Assembly: GCA_024239055.1 (NCBI GenBank)
Contig: JANBVJ010000001.1
Span: forward strand, 1 to 64,000
From: Patescibacteria group bacterium
GTDB taxonomy: Bacteria > Patescibacteria > Paceibacteria > Paceibacterales > UBA10102
Direction of reading: 5' to 3'
DNA length: 64,000 nucleotides
Below are positions 18,309 through 27,301 of the stretch, in pieces. Within the stretch, counting starts at the first letter, position 1. The number at the start of each line of letters is the position of its first letter. Under the pieces are notes generated by a model that had not been told where the DNA came from, did no database searches, and worked only from the letters and a program-made list of their open reading frames with translations. A program made the translations under genes and the position numbers.

Positions 18309-19991
18309 TTACACTTCAATTATAACAGGTAGTACCATTGGTTTTCTCTCTGTCTTTTCAAACAGATAGTCGCTAACATTCTTTTTCATATCTTCTCTTA
18401 CATTTACCCAGTTTACAGCTCTATTGGAAGAAGACGATTTATTTATTGATTGAATGACGCGCTTTCTAACCTCTCTGAGTAAGGTCTTTGATTCTTTTAG
18501 ATAGATAAATCCTCTTGAGATTATGTCAGGGGATCCTTTTACTCGTCCTGTTTTGCGATCCACAACAGCAATTACCACAAACATACCTTCTGCAGAGAGA
18601 TTCTGTCGGTCGCGTAGTACTACCTCTCCAATATCTCCTACTCCAAGGCCGTCTACTAAGACAACAGGCACGGAGGTCGTCTTTTTATCTATAGAGATGC
18701 CCTGCTTGGTTACATTCACAATCTGACCATTCTCTATTGTAGCTATATTCTTTACTGGAATACCAGTCTGCTCAGCCAACTTTGAATGAGTGTACAGCAT
18801 AGAGAATTGTCCATGAATCGGAATAAAGCATTGCGGCTTTATGAGCTTAATAATTTTTCTTAATTCTTCCTGTCCTGCGTGGCCAGAAGCGTGAATGTCC
18901 ATCATCTTGTAATGAAAGACTTCAGCGCCCTGTCGGTACAATTTGTCTTTTACAAACTGAACAGAGCGTTCGTTTCCGGGAATAACAGAAGAGGAGAAGA
19001 TAAGAGTGTCTCCTTTCTGAATCTTAATATTAGGATGTTCTCCGTTTGCAATGCGCATCATGACTGCCCTTTCTTCTCCCTGAGCTCCCGTACCCATGAT
19101 GGTAATTTTTGAGTCGGGACGTTTCATAATATCCTTTGTCTTTAAAAGGGTTCCCTTTTTTATCTTCATGTACCCAATCTTTTGAGTGATCTCAACATTT
19201 GTCTTCATAGAGTATCCTTCCAGAGCCACGTTTCTCCCATATTTTTCAGATAGGGTAATAATCTGTTGGACACGGTTGATTAGAGAAGCAAAGGTAGCTG
19301 AGATGATTCTTCCTTTGGCTTCTTTGAATATCTTGTCTAAGTTTCCCATAATTACTCTCTCAGATAAAGAGTGGTCTGGTTGTTCGGCATTCGTGGAGTC
19401 TGACATTAACAGTAGGATTTTCTCCTTCCCTATTTGTTCTAAAAGCTTGTAGTCAGTAGGGGTTTCGTTTACCGGATCGTCATCAAACTTGAAGTCTGAT
19501 GTATGCAAAATGTTTCCTACGGGAGTTCGGATTAAAAGACCGTAGTTGTCTGGAATATTGTGGTTCTGCTGGAAGGTTTCAATCTTAAAGGGTCCTAATG
19601 TGAACTTTTGCCGGTTTCTGATGGTAATGATATTCAGTTTGGGCTGTCCCTTAAAGTCGTCCTGACGTTTTAAGATAATGGCTCTTCCTAAGGCTCCCGT
19701 ATAAATAGGAGGATTTCCTATATTAGGTACGATGTATGGAATTGCTCCTATGTGGTCATAATGCCCATGGGTGATTACGATACCTACTATATCCTTTTCT
19801 CTTCCCTTGAGAGGGGAAATATTGGGAATTGTGTGGTCAATGCCCGGTAAATCCTCTCCTGGCATACCAAAACCCACGTCAATTATGAGTATTTTTCTTT
19901 TGTACTCCAAAAGCATCATGTTTCGACCAACCTCACCTAATCCTCCCAAAGGGGTTATCTGTACTCGTTCTTGTGTTTGTGATTCTGTCAT
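18309..19991 (-). CDS. rnj: Ribonuclease J
   Basis: Metallo-beta-lactamase/beta-CASP nuclease with 5'-3' exo- and endonuclease roles in RNA turnover and rRNA maturation. Residues ~76-81 give HGHYDHIGA (the HxHxDH zinc motif); DFKFDDDPV, SDSTNAEQP, the beta-CASP ATFASLINR and C-terminal IPIHGQFSMLYTH follow. The 560-residue length matches the family. Located between tRNA-Leu and trpS on the minus strand. Confidence 0.95.
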   Translation of the reverse strand: MTESQTQERVQITPLGGLGEVGRNMMLLEYKRKILIIDVGFGMPGEDLPGIDHTIPNISPLKGREKDIVGIVITHGHYDHIGAIPYIVPNIGNPPIYTGALGRAIILKRQDDFKGQPKLNIITIRNRQKFTLGPFKIETFQQNHNIPDNYGLLIRTPVGNILHTSDFKFDDDPVNETPTDYKLLEQIGKEKILLLMSDSTNAEQPDHSLSERVIMGNLDKIFKEAKGRIISATFASLINRVQQIITLSEKYGRNVALEGYSMKTNVEITQKIGYMKIKKGTLLKTKDIMKRPDSKITIMGTGAQGEERAVMMRIANGEHPNIKIQKGDTLIFSSSVIPGNERSVQFVKDKLYRQGAEVFHYKMMDIHASGHAGQEELRKIIKLIKPQCFIPIHGQFSMLYTHSKLAEQTGIPVKNIATIENGQIVNVTKQGISIDKKTTSVPVVLVDGLGVGDIGEVVLRDRQNLSAEGMFVVIAVVDRKTGRVKGSPDIISRGFIYLKESKTLLREVRKRVIQSINKSSSSNRAVNWVNVREDMKKNVSDYLFEKTERKPMVLPVIIEV

Positions 19992-20013
19992 ATTAGTTAG
20001 TTATTTTTTAGTG

Positions 20014-20097
20014 TGCCCAGAGTGGGATTTGAACCCACACGCCATTGCTGACATAGGCTTCTGAAGCCTACGCGTCTACCAGTTCCGCCACCTGGGC
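20014..20097 (-). tRNA. tRNA-Leu(CAG)
   Basis: Class II cloverleaf with 7-bp acceptor (one G-U), D arm with GGTAGAC, anticodon stem TAGGC/GCCTA around the CAG anticodon, long variable arm and T arm GTGGG TTCAAAT CCCAC. No encoded CCA. Its first base is the last base of the preceding CDS stop codon. Confidence 0.93.
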
Positions 20098-22085
20098 TAT
20101 TTGAATGTGCGTTTTGTCTTTATATACCAGTTTGCAATATTAGAAAAGCGTTTTGATGGGTCAGCAATCACTGAATCGTCTTTAAGGGTTCCGTGAATAT
20201 TGGAGTTTGTAATATACAAGAAAGGCTCGTCATACAAAAATATTGCGGGCGTGTCTTTTAAAACTATTGCTTGAAGTTCATTATATAACCCTATTCTTTC
20301 CTCTTCATCCATCTCTCTTCGTATTTGTTCCAATAGACGATCTGCTTGTTTGTTATCGTAGACCGAGAGATTCAGTCCGGGATCTTTTACCTGAGAGGAG
20401 TGCCAGAATGGAAATGGGTCTGGAATTATACTTAAGATTTCTCCGAACAAGAGTACCTGATAATTTCTTGGTTTTATTATGTCCCGTTCAAGTTCTGAAA
20501 CAGAGAAGGATGTAATTTTTACATCAACTCCAAATGAGCTCCACTGCTCTTTTATCTTTTCTGCAATCTCTAGCATTATAGTTTGATTTAATGTGACTAA
20601 TTCTATTGCTAGGGATATTTGTTCTGAGGGCTGATTAAAACAGAGTTCGTCTAATTTAGCTCTCGTAGATGGTCCTACGGTACCCGTGCCTTTGGTAAGT
20701 CCTGTTGGTTGCAGTACATCTTCTGCATACTTTTCCTGAAAGGAAATTACTGCGGCTTGCGTAGAAGGGCCAAATACTCCGTTTACGGTTCCCAGTGGGT
20801 ACACCTCTGGATCTTTAGCTAGACACTCTTGCAGACTTCTGACCTGGGCTCCTTGACTACCTCTTTGGAGGTTTGAGGTAATGGAACCTGAGGTCTCTTG
20901 AAAGGTTTTTACAAATACTCCTTCTTCTTTGGTATATCCATTATCTTCAATTAAAGCTGTAGCTTTAGTTATATCCTGGGATTCTGTTGGAATCTCTGCT
21001 GTGTTAAACGCGTGAGAGGGAAGTGGGGAGTTTACAATAATTCCATACTCTCCAAATACCTCCTTTACAATACGTTCTTTGTCTAGGGATAAGGCAAGGG
21101 CATCCCTAATACTTTGTTTTTCCACGATATCCGCTTCTACATTAAAGAATAAGGCAAAGTATCTTGGAAGGGCAAGTTCGTGTACTATTCCTGTTCTTAT
21201 ACGGGCAAGTAAAGTAGTTGAGGAAAGTGTCAGGTTGTGCACCTGGCCTTTTTGAGCAGCCTCAATGAGCTTTTCCTCTGTTTCGTAAAATCTTAAAACA
21301 ATGGATTGAATATATGGTATCTGTTCGTAATAGTTTAGATTGGGCCTTAATCGGAGTTCTATTATATTTCCTTCAGAACTTCGTTTGCTGCTTGCTATCT
21401 TGTAAGGGCCGGTTCCAATAGGTTGTAGGTTATATAAGGAAAGAGCCGCTTTTTCAGGGCTTATATTTTCCCATATGTGGGCAGGAAGAATAGGGAGGGT
21501 TAGGCGTTCAATAAAAGGAGCATATGGTTCTCTGAGTTCAAATCTTACTCTTAACTCTGAAACTTTTAAAACCTCCACCCCCACCCAGTTGGCTCTTACG
21601 GGCGACTTGTAGGCAGAGTCTTTTAGTGCCTGTACCGTGAATACAATGTCATCTGATGTGAATGGTTTTTCATCGTGCCAGAAAACATTTTCCTTAAGGT
21701 TTACAATAATGGTCTTTCCTCCATTTTCAACAGTTACGTTCTTTGCCAAGTCGTTGACCACTTCTCCATCCTCACCGTATTTCATAATTCCTGAGAATAT
21801 AAGTTGCACTAAGTCACGGTCTACATCCTGGGTGCTTCCATACAATGGATTAATAAAGCGGGGAGAGCCTACAATACCCTCAACCATTTCACCTCCTCTT
21901 TTAGGAACTATTTCTGTCTGTTCTACATACACTGATCTGGTTAAGGTTATAAAGGAGACAACAAACAAAACAAGCAGAATACCCAGAAGCATTCTTTCGT
22001 TACTTGAGAGAAGTTTTCCAATATGTCTCCATTGGGAGAATGTTGGCATCTTGGCACTAGAAAAAGAATTAAGTATGCGTGGCAC
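20097..22085 (-). CDS. Family 5 oligopeptide-binding protein with inserted peptidoglycan-binding domain
   Basis: Lipoprotein-like or membrane-anchored solute-binding protein of the DppA/OppA type (SBP_bac_5). A single hydrophobic anchor lies near residues 34-52. The binding core follows (GIVGSPRFINPLYG; DDIVFTVQALKDSAYKSP; QPIGTGPYKI; FNVEADIVEKQSIRDALALSLDKERIV). Between residues ~405 and 480 there is an insertion with the PG_binding_1 pattern (RGSQGAQVRSLQECL ... GTVNGVFGPSTQAAVISFQ), after which the SBP fold resumes and ends with LYNELQAIVLKDTPAIFLY. The GTG start keeps a short cytoplasmic tail; an in-frame ATG 11 codons later is possible. 15 nt follow secG. No permease or ATPase is in the window. 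Confidence 0.88.
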   Translation of the reverse strand: MPRILNSFSSAKMPTFSQWRHIGKLLSSNERMLLGILLVLFVVSFITLTRSVYVEQTEIVPKRGGEMVEGIVGSPRFINPLYGSTQDVDRDLVQLIFSGIMKYGEDGEVVNDLAKNVTVENGGKTIIVNLKENVFWHDEKPFTSDDIVFTVQALKDSAYKSPVRANWVGVEVLKVSELRVRFELREPYAPFIERLTLPILPAHIWENISPEKAALSLYNLQPIGTGPYKIASSKRSSEGNIIELRLRPNLNYYEQIPYIQSIVLRFYETEEKLIEAAQKGQVHNLTLSSTTLLARIRTGIVHELALPRYFALFFNVEADIVEKQSIRDALALSLDKERIVKEVFGEYGIIVNSPLPSHAFNTAEIPTESQDITKATALIEDNGYTKEEGVFVKTFQETSGSITSNLQRGSQGAQVRSLQECLAKDPEVYPLGTVNGVFGPSTQAAVISFQEKYAEDVLQPTGLTKGTGTVGPSTRAKLDELCFNQPSEQISLAIELVTLNQTIMLEIAEKIKEQWSSFGVDVKITSFSVSELERDIIKPRNYQVLLFGEILSIIPDPFPFWHSSQVKDPGLNLSVYDNKQADRLLEQIRREMDEEERIGLYNELQAIVLKDTPAIFLYDEPFLYITNSNIHGTLKDDSVIADPSKRFSNIANWYIKTKRTFK

Positions 22086-22100
22086 GTTTTTTAATACGCT

Positions 22101-22319
22101 CTAGATTACGAGATCTACAAGAGCGAGTATGATAAAAGCAGCGGTTAACACTATGGTAGCCCAGTAAAGTTTTTGCTGCAGTCCACGGCGAGTTGCATAG
22201 GCTCCTCCTCCATCTCCTCCCCCAAAGGCTGCACCAAGGGCTGTTCCTCTCTGCTGGAGCAGAATAAAGACAATAATGGTTACTGCGACTACTATTTCAG
22301 CTATTGTTAGTATTGGCAT
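22101..22319 (-). CDS. secG: Preprotein translocase subunit SecG
   Basis: Small two-helix SecYEG accessory subunit. The 72 residues show helix 1 (IAEIVVAVTIIVFILLQQ), the glycine-rich loop GTALGAAFGGGDGGGAYATRRG and helix 2, which is diagnostic. It follows the holin-like gene by 1 nt and precedes the peptide-binding protein. Confidence 0.93.
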   Translation of the reverse strand: MPILTIAEIVVAVTIIVFILLQQRGTALGAAFGGGDGGGAYATRRGLQQKLYWATIVLTAAFIILALVDLVI

Positions 22320-22320
22320 G

Positions 22321-22677
22321 TTAAGTAATTCGTCCTTTTGATGTTATTGCAAGTACAACACTCATTCCCCATACGACCAATGTGGTCCACAATAGAGGCA
22401 TAAGTCCTGTTATAATGAGTTCTACAAAGACAATATCTACCACCCAGACCATTAGAATGTTAATAACTAATCCAAAGAGTCCGAGTGTCAGGAGTCTGAT
22501 TGGAAGGGTAATCATCTTTAAAATAGGTTTAATTACCGCGTTAATCAGTCCCAGCAGAATTCCTGCATATACCAAGGTTAGCATTGTCCCTTCAAGCTCT
22601 ACGAGAGGGATATAGCGCACGGCAATCCATAGGCCGCCGATTCCAGCTACCACCTGCAAGAGAATGTTCAAAAGCAT
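22321..22677 (-). CDS. Four-helix phage-holin-4-like membrane protein
   Basis: The 118-residue protein has four hydrophobic segments and the GLINAVIKPILKMITLPI.LLTLGLF signature of the Phage_holin_4_2/DUF360 family of small integral membrane proteins, common in bacteria outside phages. Function is not established for chromosomal members. It sits 14 nt after uvrC and 1 nt before secG. Confidence 0.82.
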   Translation of the reverse strand: MLLNILLQVVAGIGGLWIAVRYIPLVELEGTMLTLVYAGILLGLINAVIKPILKMITLPIRLLTLGLFGLVINILMVWVVDIVFVELIITGLMPLLWTTLVVWGMSVVLAITSKGRIT

Positions 22678-22691
22678 ATGATTATGTTATC

Positions 22692-23966
22692 TTATCTGTG
22701 TTTTGAAAGCAAGTCAACCCTGTGAAGCTTTCTATGATAAGTAATGGCAAAACGGTGTGCTTCGTCCCGAATATGCAAAATAAGATTAGATATTCCACTA
22801 CTTAAGTCTTTTAATAAAGTTGCTTCTCTTTTTTGAGGAAAGAATAACTCGTTATTTTTTTTAGCAATGGCTCCTACTTTTATTCTTTTCTGCTGTTCTT
22901 TTGTCATTGATTTTAAGGTAGAAGACAGCTGTCCCTTTCCACCGTCAATAATCATGAGTTCAGGATACTTCCATTCTTTGTGCTTTAGTCGTCTTAAGAT
23001 AAGTTCTTCCATCATAGCAAAGTCATTTGGAGTGCCTGTTATGTGTATCTTAAACTTTCTATACTCCGACTTTGCTGGTTTTCCGTTCTCAAAGACAACC
23101 ATGGAACCAGTAGCTTCTTTACCCTGAATATTGGAAATATCGTATGCCTCTACTCTGCGTATGTTCTTTCGTGTGTTTAAGAGTTTTTGAAGATTTTTAT
23201 TTGTTTTATCCCAGTCTATTGGAGTTCTTTGATAGTAAGGAGTAAGAATTCTTGAGTGCGCAATTATTGCTTCTAAATCCTCAATTTGATCTCTTAATCT
23301 GCCTGCCTTTTCATATTCATGGGCCTTTGAAGATTCTTTCATTTCTTTACGAAGAGATCTTATGACTGAGGTTCTTTTTCCTTTGAGTACTGCGGTGAGG
23401 TTTTTGATGTCTTTTTTGTATATGGTAATTTCTGGTTTGTTTCCAGGGCAGAGATTAAGATGGCAGTACTGACAGGGGCGTACAGTGTGTGTCTTAGTTG
23501 TTAGATAGGGGAATGCCTTTCGTAGGTTTCTTAGTGTTCTTTTTAAAGGCTTTCCTTCCACAAAGGGGCCAATATATGTTATTTTCTTATCTTTTGGTTG
23601 GTGGGTAATAAATACCCTTGGAAGAGTTTCTTTTGTTATTGCAACAAAAAAGTAGTTCTTGTCATCTTTCCACATGACATTATACTTTGGAGTACGTTTC
23701 TTAATGAGTTGAGATTCCAAAAGCAGAGCCTCAATCTCAGAGTCGGTTTCTATATATCCAACTTTCTTTATCTGCTCCATAAACAAGTTATCCCTGTATG
23801 AGGGTTGTTTGAAGTGATTTTGAATACGTGCTTTAAGGCGTGCTGCCTTACCTATATATATAACCTCTTTTGCACCTTTAAATGCATATACTCCAGGAGT
23901 ATTGGGAATTGATACAATATTATCTATTTTTATGTATTTAAAACTACCCATATAGTCATTATTCAT
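22692..23966 (-). CDS. uvrC: UvrC nuclease subunit, short form lacking the HhH tail
   Basis: Dual-incision nuclease of nucleotide excision repair. The N-terminal GIY-YIG domain (GVYAFKGAKEVIYIGKAARL, residues ~24-45) makes the 3' cut; a cysteine cluster (CQYCHLNLC, ~160), the UVR helix pair (~205-235) and the RNase H-like domain (YDISNIQGKEATGSMVVF; MIIDGGKGQL; final HRFAITYHRKLHR) follow. The chain stops at 424 residues, just after the RNase H catalytic histidine, so the tandem helix-hairpin-helix DNA-binding domain of typical ~600-residue UvrC is missing. uvrA is divergent next door; uvrB is not in the window. Confidence 0.93.
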   Translation of the reverse strand: MNNDYMGSFKYIKIDNIVSIPNTPGVYAFKGAKEVIYIGKAARLKARIQNHFKQPSYRDNLFMEQIKKVGYIETDSEIEALLLESQLIKKRTPKYNVMWKDDKNYFFVAITKETLPRVFITHQPKDKKITYIGPFVEGKPLKRTLRNLRKAFPYLTTKTHTVRPCQYCHLNLCPGNKPEITIYKKDIKNLTAVLKGKRTSVIRSLRKEMKESSKAHEYEKAGRLRDQIEDLEAIIAHSRILTPYYQRTPIDWDKTNKNLQKLLNTRKNIRRVEAYDISNIQGKEATGSMVVFENGKPAKSEYRKFKIHITGTPNDFAMMEELILRRLKHKEWKYPELMIIDGGKGQLSSTLKSMTKEQQKRIKVGAIAKKNNELFFPQKREATLLKDLSSGISNLILHIRDEAHRFAITYHRKLHRVDLLSKHR

Positions 23967-23977
23967 TGTTTTTAGAT

Positions 23978-24030
23978 AAAAAAGAAGACCGTCTAGTCTG
24001 TTTTCGCTTGCGCGATTGCAGACTAGACGG
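23978..24030 (-). terminator. Strong intrinsic terminator before uvrC
   Basis: Perfect 12-bp inverted repeat with an 18-nt loop, followed on the minus strand by TCTTCTTTTTT. It would end the candidate RNA only 12 nt before the uvrC start. Confidence 0.75.
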
Positions 24031-24313
24031 CAGTAGCATTCCTGTCAGGGAGTATGATTCTCCCCTTTTTGGACATTTATGCCTTTGTTGTGGGCCAGTC
24101 ATTAGTTGGCCATTTTCCGAAACACAGAAAGGTTTCTAATGATAGATACCTTCCCAGTAATGTCGTTGTCGAGAGATACATTCATATATCTATTCAGTGA
24201 GACCTGTGGCGTTCTCTCGTTCTACCACAGGCCAAAACTAGGGGCTTTCCTTTTCACGTTCACCTCTCCTCTTAGGTGCTTACGAGTGTCGGTTTAATGA
24301 CTCCGACTCTCGT
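23978..24313 (-). ncRNA. Candidate ~335-nt structured RNA of unknown class
   Basis: The 455-base gap between uvrC and uvrA contains no convincing gene but forms a transcription unit on the minus strand. It has a strong promoter, a 5' hairpin (CGAGAGTCGG/CCGACACTCG, one mismatch), a perfect CCTGTGG/CCACAGG hairpin, a GGGGAG/CTCCC hairpin, and a terminal 12-bp perfect stem (CCGTCTAGTCTG/CAGACTAGACGG at 23989-24030) followed by a T-rich tract. I see no tmRNA tRNA-like ends and no RNase P core motifs. Only tiny reading frames (up to 27 codons) are present. It might also be a long uvrC leader ending in an attenuator. Confidence 0.5.
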
Positions 24314-24319
24314 TTATAC

Positions 24320-24348
24320 TTTATATATCTGTGGAAAGAAAATGTCAA
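24320..24348 (-). promoter_or_regulatory. Promoter of the candidate minus-strand RNA
   Basis: Minus strand TTGACA, 17-nt spacer, TATAAA, one of the best matches to consensus in the window. Confidence 0.65.
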
Positions 24349-24377
24349 TGCTTATTATACACACAAAGAGTCAGTCC

Positions 24378-24406
24378 TTGATTTCTCTTTATTCTTCGTG
24401 TATACT
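24378..24406 (+). promoter_or_regulatory. uvrA promoter
   Basis: TTGATT, 17-nt spacer, TATACT (24401-24406). The ATG is 15 nt past the -10, so the leader is under 10 nt and lacks a Shine-Dalgarno. Confidence 0.6.
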
Positions 24407-24421
24407 AATCCGCATTGCCTT

Positions 24422-27211
24422 ATGAAAAATACTATTCGCATCAGAGGAGCTAAGGTCCACAACTTAAAGAATGTGAGTGTGGACATTCCCAAAGATAAAC
24501 TTGTTGTCATTACCGGACTTTCTGGTTCGGGTAAATCCTCTCTTGCGTTTGATACTCTGTATGCTGAAGGTCAGAGAAGATATGTGGAGAGTTTGTCAGC
24601 ATATGCCCGTCAGTTTCTGGGTATTATGGACAAACCCGATGTTGAAAGTATTGAAGGTATCTCACCTGCCATTGCAATAGACCAGAGAAAAGGGTCACAT
24701 AATCCTCGTTCCACAGTTGGAACTATTACGGAGATATATGATTATCTCCGGCTTTTGTTTGCAAGAATTGGCATACCGCATTGTCCTGAGTGCGGAAATC
24801 CTGTAAGCCGCCAGTCAGTTACGCAGATTGCAGACCAGATATTAAAGCAACCAGTAAATTCTGAAATTGGTATTCTTGGTCCATTAGTCAGGCACAGAAA
24901 GGGTGAACATAGGGGAGTCTTGGAAGAGGTTGAGCGTGGAGGTTTTGTACGGGTCAGGATAGATGGCATTGTGTGTCGTCTGGAAGAGGCACTACAACTG
25001 GAGTTAGATAGACAGAAGTATCATTCCATTGAGGTTGTGGTAGACAGGTTAGTTATTGAAAAGGAACTTGATCGTCCTCGTCTAGTTGATTCTTTAGAAA
25101 CTGCTCTGCGGCTTGGGAAAGGGCTTGTTATGGTGCAAATTCAAGACCCAAAGAAGAAAAAGCCGGAGGTTTTAATATTTTCTGAGAGATTTGCCTGTGA
25201 AGACTGTGGGGTTAACCTTCCTGAGATTGAGCCACGTATCTTTTCTTTTAACTCTCCCTTTGGAGCATGTACTTCATGTCAGGGATTGGGAGAGAAGTTG
25301 GAGGTCTCACCCGAGCTTGTTATTCCAAATCCTAGTCTATCTGTTGCGGAAGGCGCTATTTTCCCTTGGGCTCGTGCTTCCCATAAGGTTGGAAGACAAG
25401 GATTCTTTTGGTGGAAGTTGGAAGAACTGTCTAAGGTAGCAGGATTTTCTCTTCAAAAACCCTTCAAGGCGCTTTCCAAAAAGACGCAGCAGCTGATATT
25501 GAACGGAGATGGAGACTTTGAGGGTGTAATTCCGTGGTTGGAGAGAAGATATCATGAGACTGACTCTGAACACGCAAGAGAAGAGATAGAGCAGTATATG
25601 ATAGAAAGGGTGTGTGAGAAGTGTGAAGGTAGGCGTCTAAAGCCAGAAGTCCTTTCAGTTACAATAGCTGGAAGTTCTATTAACGACATTGTAACAATGC
25701 CAGTTGAGAACTCGCGTGACTTTTTTAAGAGTCTAAAGAATATATTAAAAGAAGGGGAAAAGAAGATAGCTCTCCCAATAGGAAAGGAAATTGAGAGCAG
25801 ATTGCAGTTCTTAATGGATGTTGGATTGGATTATCTGACTCTATCAAGAAAGGCAGGAACGCTTTCAGGAGGTGAGGAGCAGAGAATACGTCTAGCTACC
25901 CAGATAGGCTCAAAACTCACTGGAGTACTATATATACTAGACGAACCCTCCATAGGCCTTCATTCAAGAGACCAGGATAGATTGATTACTACTCTCAAGC
26001 AGCTTCGAGACCTGGGAAACAGCGTTGTTGTTGTAGAACACGATCCCGCAACCATTATGTCAGCTGACTGGATTATTGATGTAGGTCCTGGGGCTGGAAA
26101 ACACGGAGGGGAGATAATCTTTAAGGGAACCCCAAAGCAGATTCTAAAGTCCTCAACTCTTACGGGCCAGTATCTTTCTGGGAAAAAGAAGATAGATATT
26201 AAACAGCGCGCGCAAGGTAACGGAAAGTATCTTGTAGTAAAGGGAGCGAAAGAGCACAACTTAAAAGATATTGATGTAAAGATTCCTTTGGGTAAGTTTG
26301 TTTGTATTACCGGGGTTTCGGGTTCTGGAAAGTCTTCTTTTGTGAATGATATTCTAGCCCGTTCTCTGTTAAGAAAGTTTTACCGGGCAAAGGATGAGCC
26401 AGGGGAGCATAAAGAAATTACCGGAACTGAGCACTTAAACAAAGTGGTCTTGGTGGATCAGTCGCCTATTGGCAGGACTCCAAGGTCTAATCCCGCAACC
26501 TATACTACAGCTTTTTCTGTTATTCGAGAGTTATTTTCCAGGACCAAGGAGTCAAAGATTAGAGGATATACTCCCGGGCGTTTCTCTTTTAACGTTAAGG
26601 GTGGAAGGTGTGAGGCATGTGAAGGACAGGGATTAAAGAAGATTGAGATGTATTTTCTCCCAGATGTGTATGTGGAGTGTGAGGAGTGTGGAGGAAAGAG
26701 ATATAACAAGGAGGTTCTGGAGATTGAGTATCGTGGGAAGAATATTGCAGATGTGCTTTCTATGACCGTGGAAGAGGGTATGGAATTTTTCAAACATATT
26801 CCTTCGGTCTTCGCAAAGTTGAAGACCTTGCATGAGGTGGGTTTGGGATATATTGAGTTGGGGCAGCCAGCTCCGTCTTTGTCTGGAGGTGAGGCTCAGC
26901 GTGTGAAGTTAGCTACAGAATTAGCCAAGAAAGCTACAGGAACTACATTATATATATTGGATGAACCTACAACCGGACTGCACTATGACGATGTTGGGAA
27001 ACTCCTCAGTGTTTTAGGTGAGCTTGTTGCAAAGGGGAATACCGTAATTGTTATTGAGCACCAGTTAGATGTAATAAAGTCAGCTGACTGGGTTATTGAT
27101 ATGGGTCCAGAAGGCGGGGAACAGGGAGGATACATTGTGGCTGAAGGTACTCCAAAGGAGATAGCAAAGATAAAGAAATCTTATACTGGACAGTATCTTA
27201 AAGCTGTTTGA
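24422..27211 (+). CDS. uvrA: Excinuclease ABC subunit UvrA
   Basis: Damage-recognition ATPase of nucleotide excision repair, a dimer with two ABC modules. Visible: Walker A I (GLSGSGKSSLAFDTL, ~31-45), zinc finger 1 (CPECGNPV) and CEDCGVNLPEIEPRIFSFNSPFGAC...C zinc site, ABC signature LSGGEEQRIRLA, Walker B ILDEPSIGLH, then module II with GVSGSGKSSFVNDIL, the zinc finger CEACEGQGLKKIEM...CEECGGKRY, signature SLSGGEAQRVKLA and ILDEPTTGLH. 929 residues, normal length. The start at 24422 is preferred over an in-frame ATG at 24398 because the latter overlaps the promoter. Confidence 0.97.
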   Translation: MKNTIRIRGAKVHNLKNVSVDIPKDKLVVITGLSGSGKSSLAFDTLYAEGQRRYVESLSAYARQFLGIMDKPDVESIEGISPAIAIDQRKGSHNPRSTVGTITEIYDYLRLLFARIGIPHCPECGNPVSRQSVTQIADQILKQPVNSEIGILGPLVRHRKGEHRGVLEEVERGGFVRVRIDGIVCRLEEALQLELDRQKYHSIEVVVDRLVIEKELDRPRLVDSLETALRLGKGLVMVQIQDPKKKKPEVLIFSERFACEDCGVNLPEIEPRIFSFNSPFGACTSCQGLGEKLEVSPELVIPNPSLSVAEGAIFPWARASHKVGRQGFFWWKLEELSKVAGFSLQKPFKALSKKTQQLILNGDGDFEGVIPWLERRYHETDSEHAREEIEQYMIERVCEKCEGRRLKPEVLSVTIAGSSINDIVTMPVENSRDFFKSLKNILKEGEKKIALPIGKEIESRLQFLMDVGLDYLTLSRKAGTLSGGEEQRIRLATQIGSKLTGVLYILDEPSIGLHSRDQDRLITTLKQLRDLGNSVVVVEHDPATIMSADWIIDVGPGAGKHGGEIIFKGTPKQILKSSTLTGQYLSGKKKIDIKQRAQGNGKYLVVKGAKEHNLKDIDVKIPLGKFVCITGVSGSGKSSFVNDILARSLLRKFYRAKDEPGEHKEITGTEHLNKVVLVDQSPIGRTPRSNPATYTTAFSVIRELFSRTKESKIRGYTPGRFSFNVKGGRCEACEGQGLKKIEMYFLPDVYVECEECGGKRYNKEVLEIEYRGKNIADVLSMTVEEGMEFFKHIPSVFAKLKTLHEVGLGYIELGQPAPSLSGGEAQRVKLATELAKKATGTTLYILDEPTTGLHYDDVGKLLSVLGELVAKGNTVIVIEHQLDVIKSADWVIDMGPEGGEQGGYIVAEGTPKEIAKIKKSYTGQYLKAV

Positions 27212-27214
27212 GGA

Positions 27215-27243
27215 TTGACAGGGGTACTGTTTTGTGGTATTTA
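27215..27243 (+). promoter_or_regulatory. Promoter of small gene 27302
   Basis: TTGACA, 17-nt spacer ending TGG, TATTTA. A leader of ~50 nt follows. Confidence 0.5.
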
Positions 27244-27301
27244 ATTCTTAGTTTATATGGCAGCTAACTTTTCTACGGAAATATAGCAAAGGATCGTAGT
27301 A

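Noticed and set aside
24085..24200. 27-codon minus-strand ORF (MNVSLDNDITGKVS...) in the same gap
   Set aside because: No ribosome site, overlaps predicted hairpins, too short to support.
24000..24313. tmRNA or RNase P RNA in the uvrC-uvrA gap
   Set aside because: No tRNA-like acceptor/T-loop ends and no GAGGAAAGUCC- or ACAGAA-type core segments.
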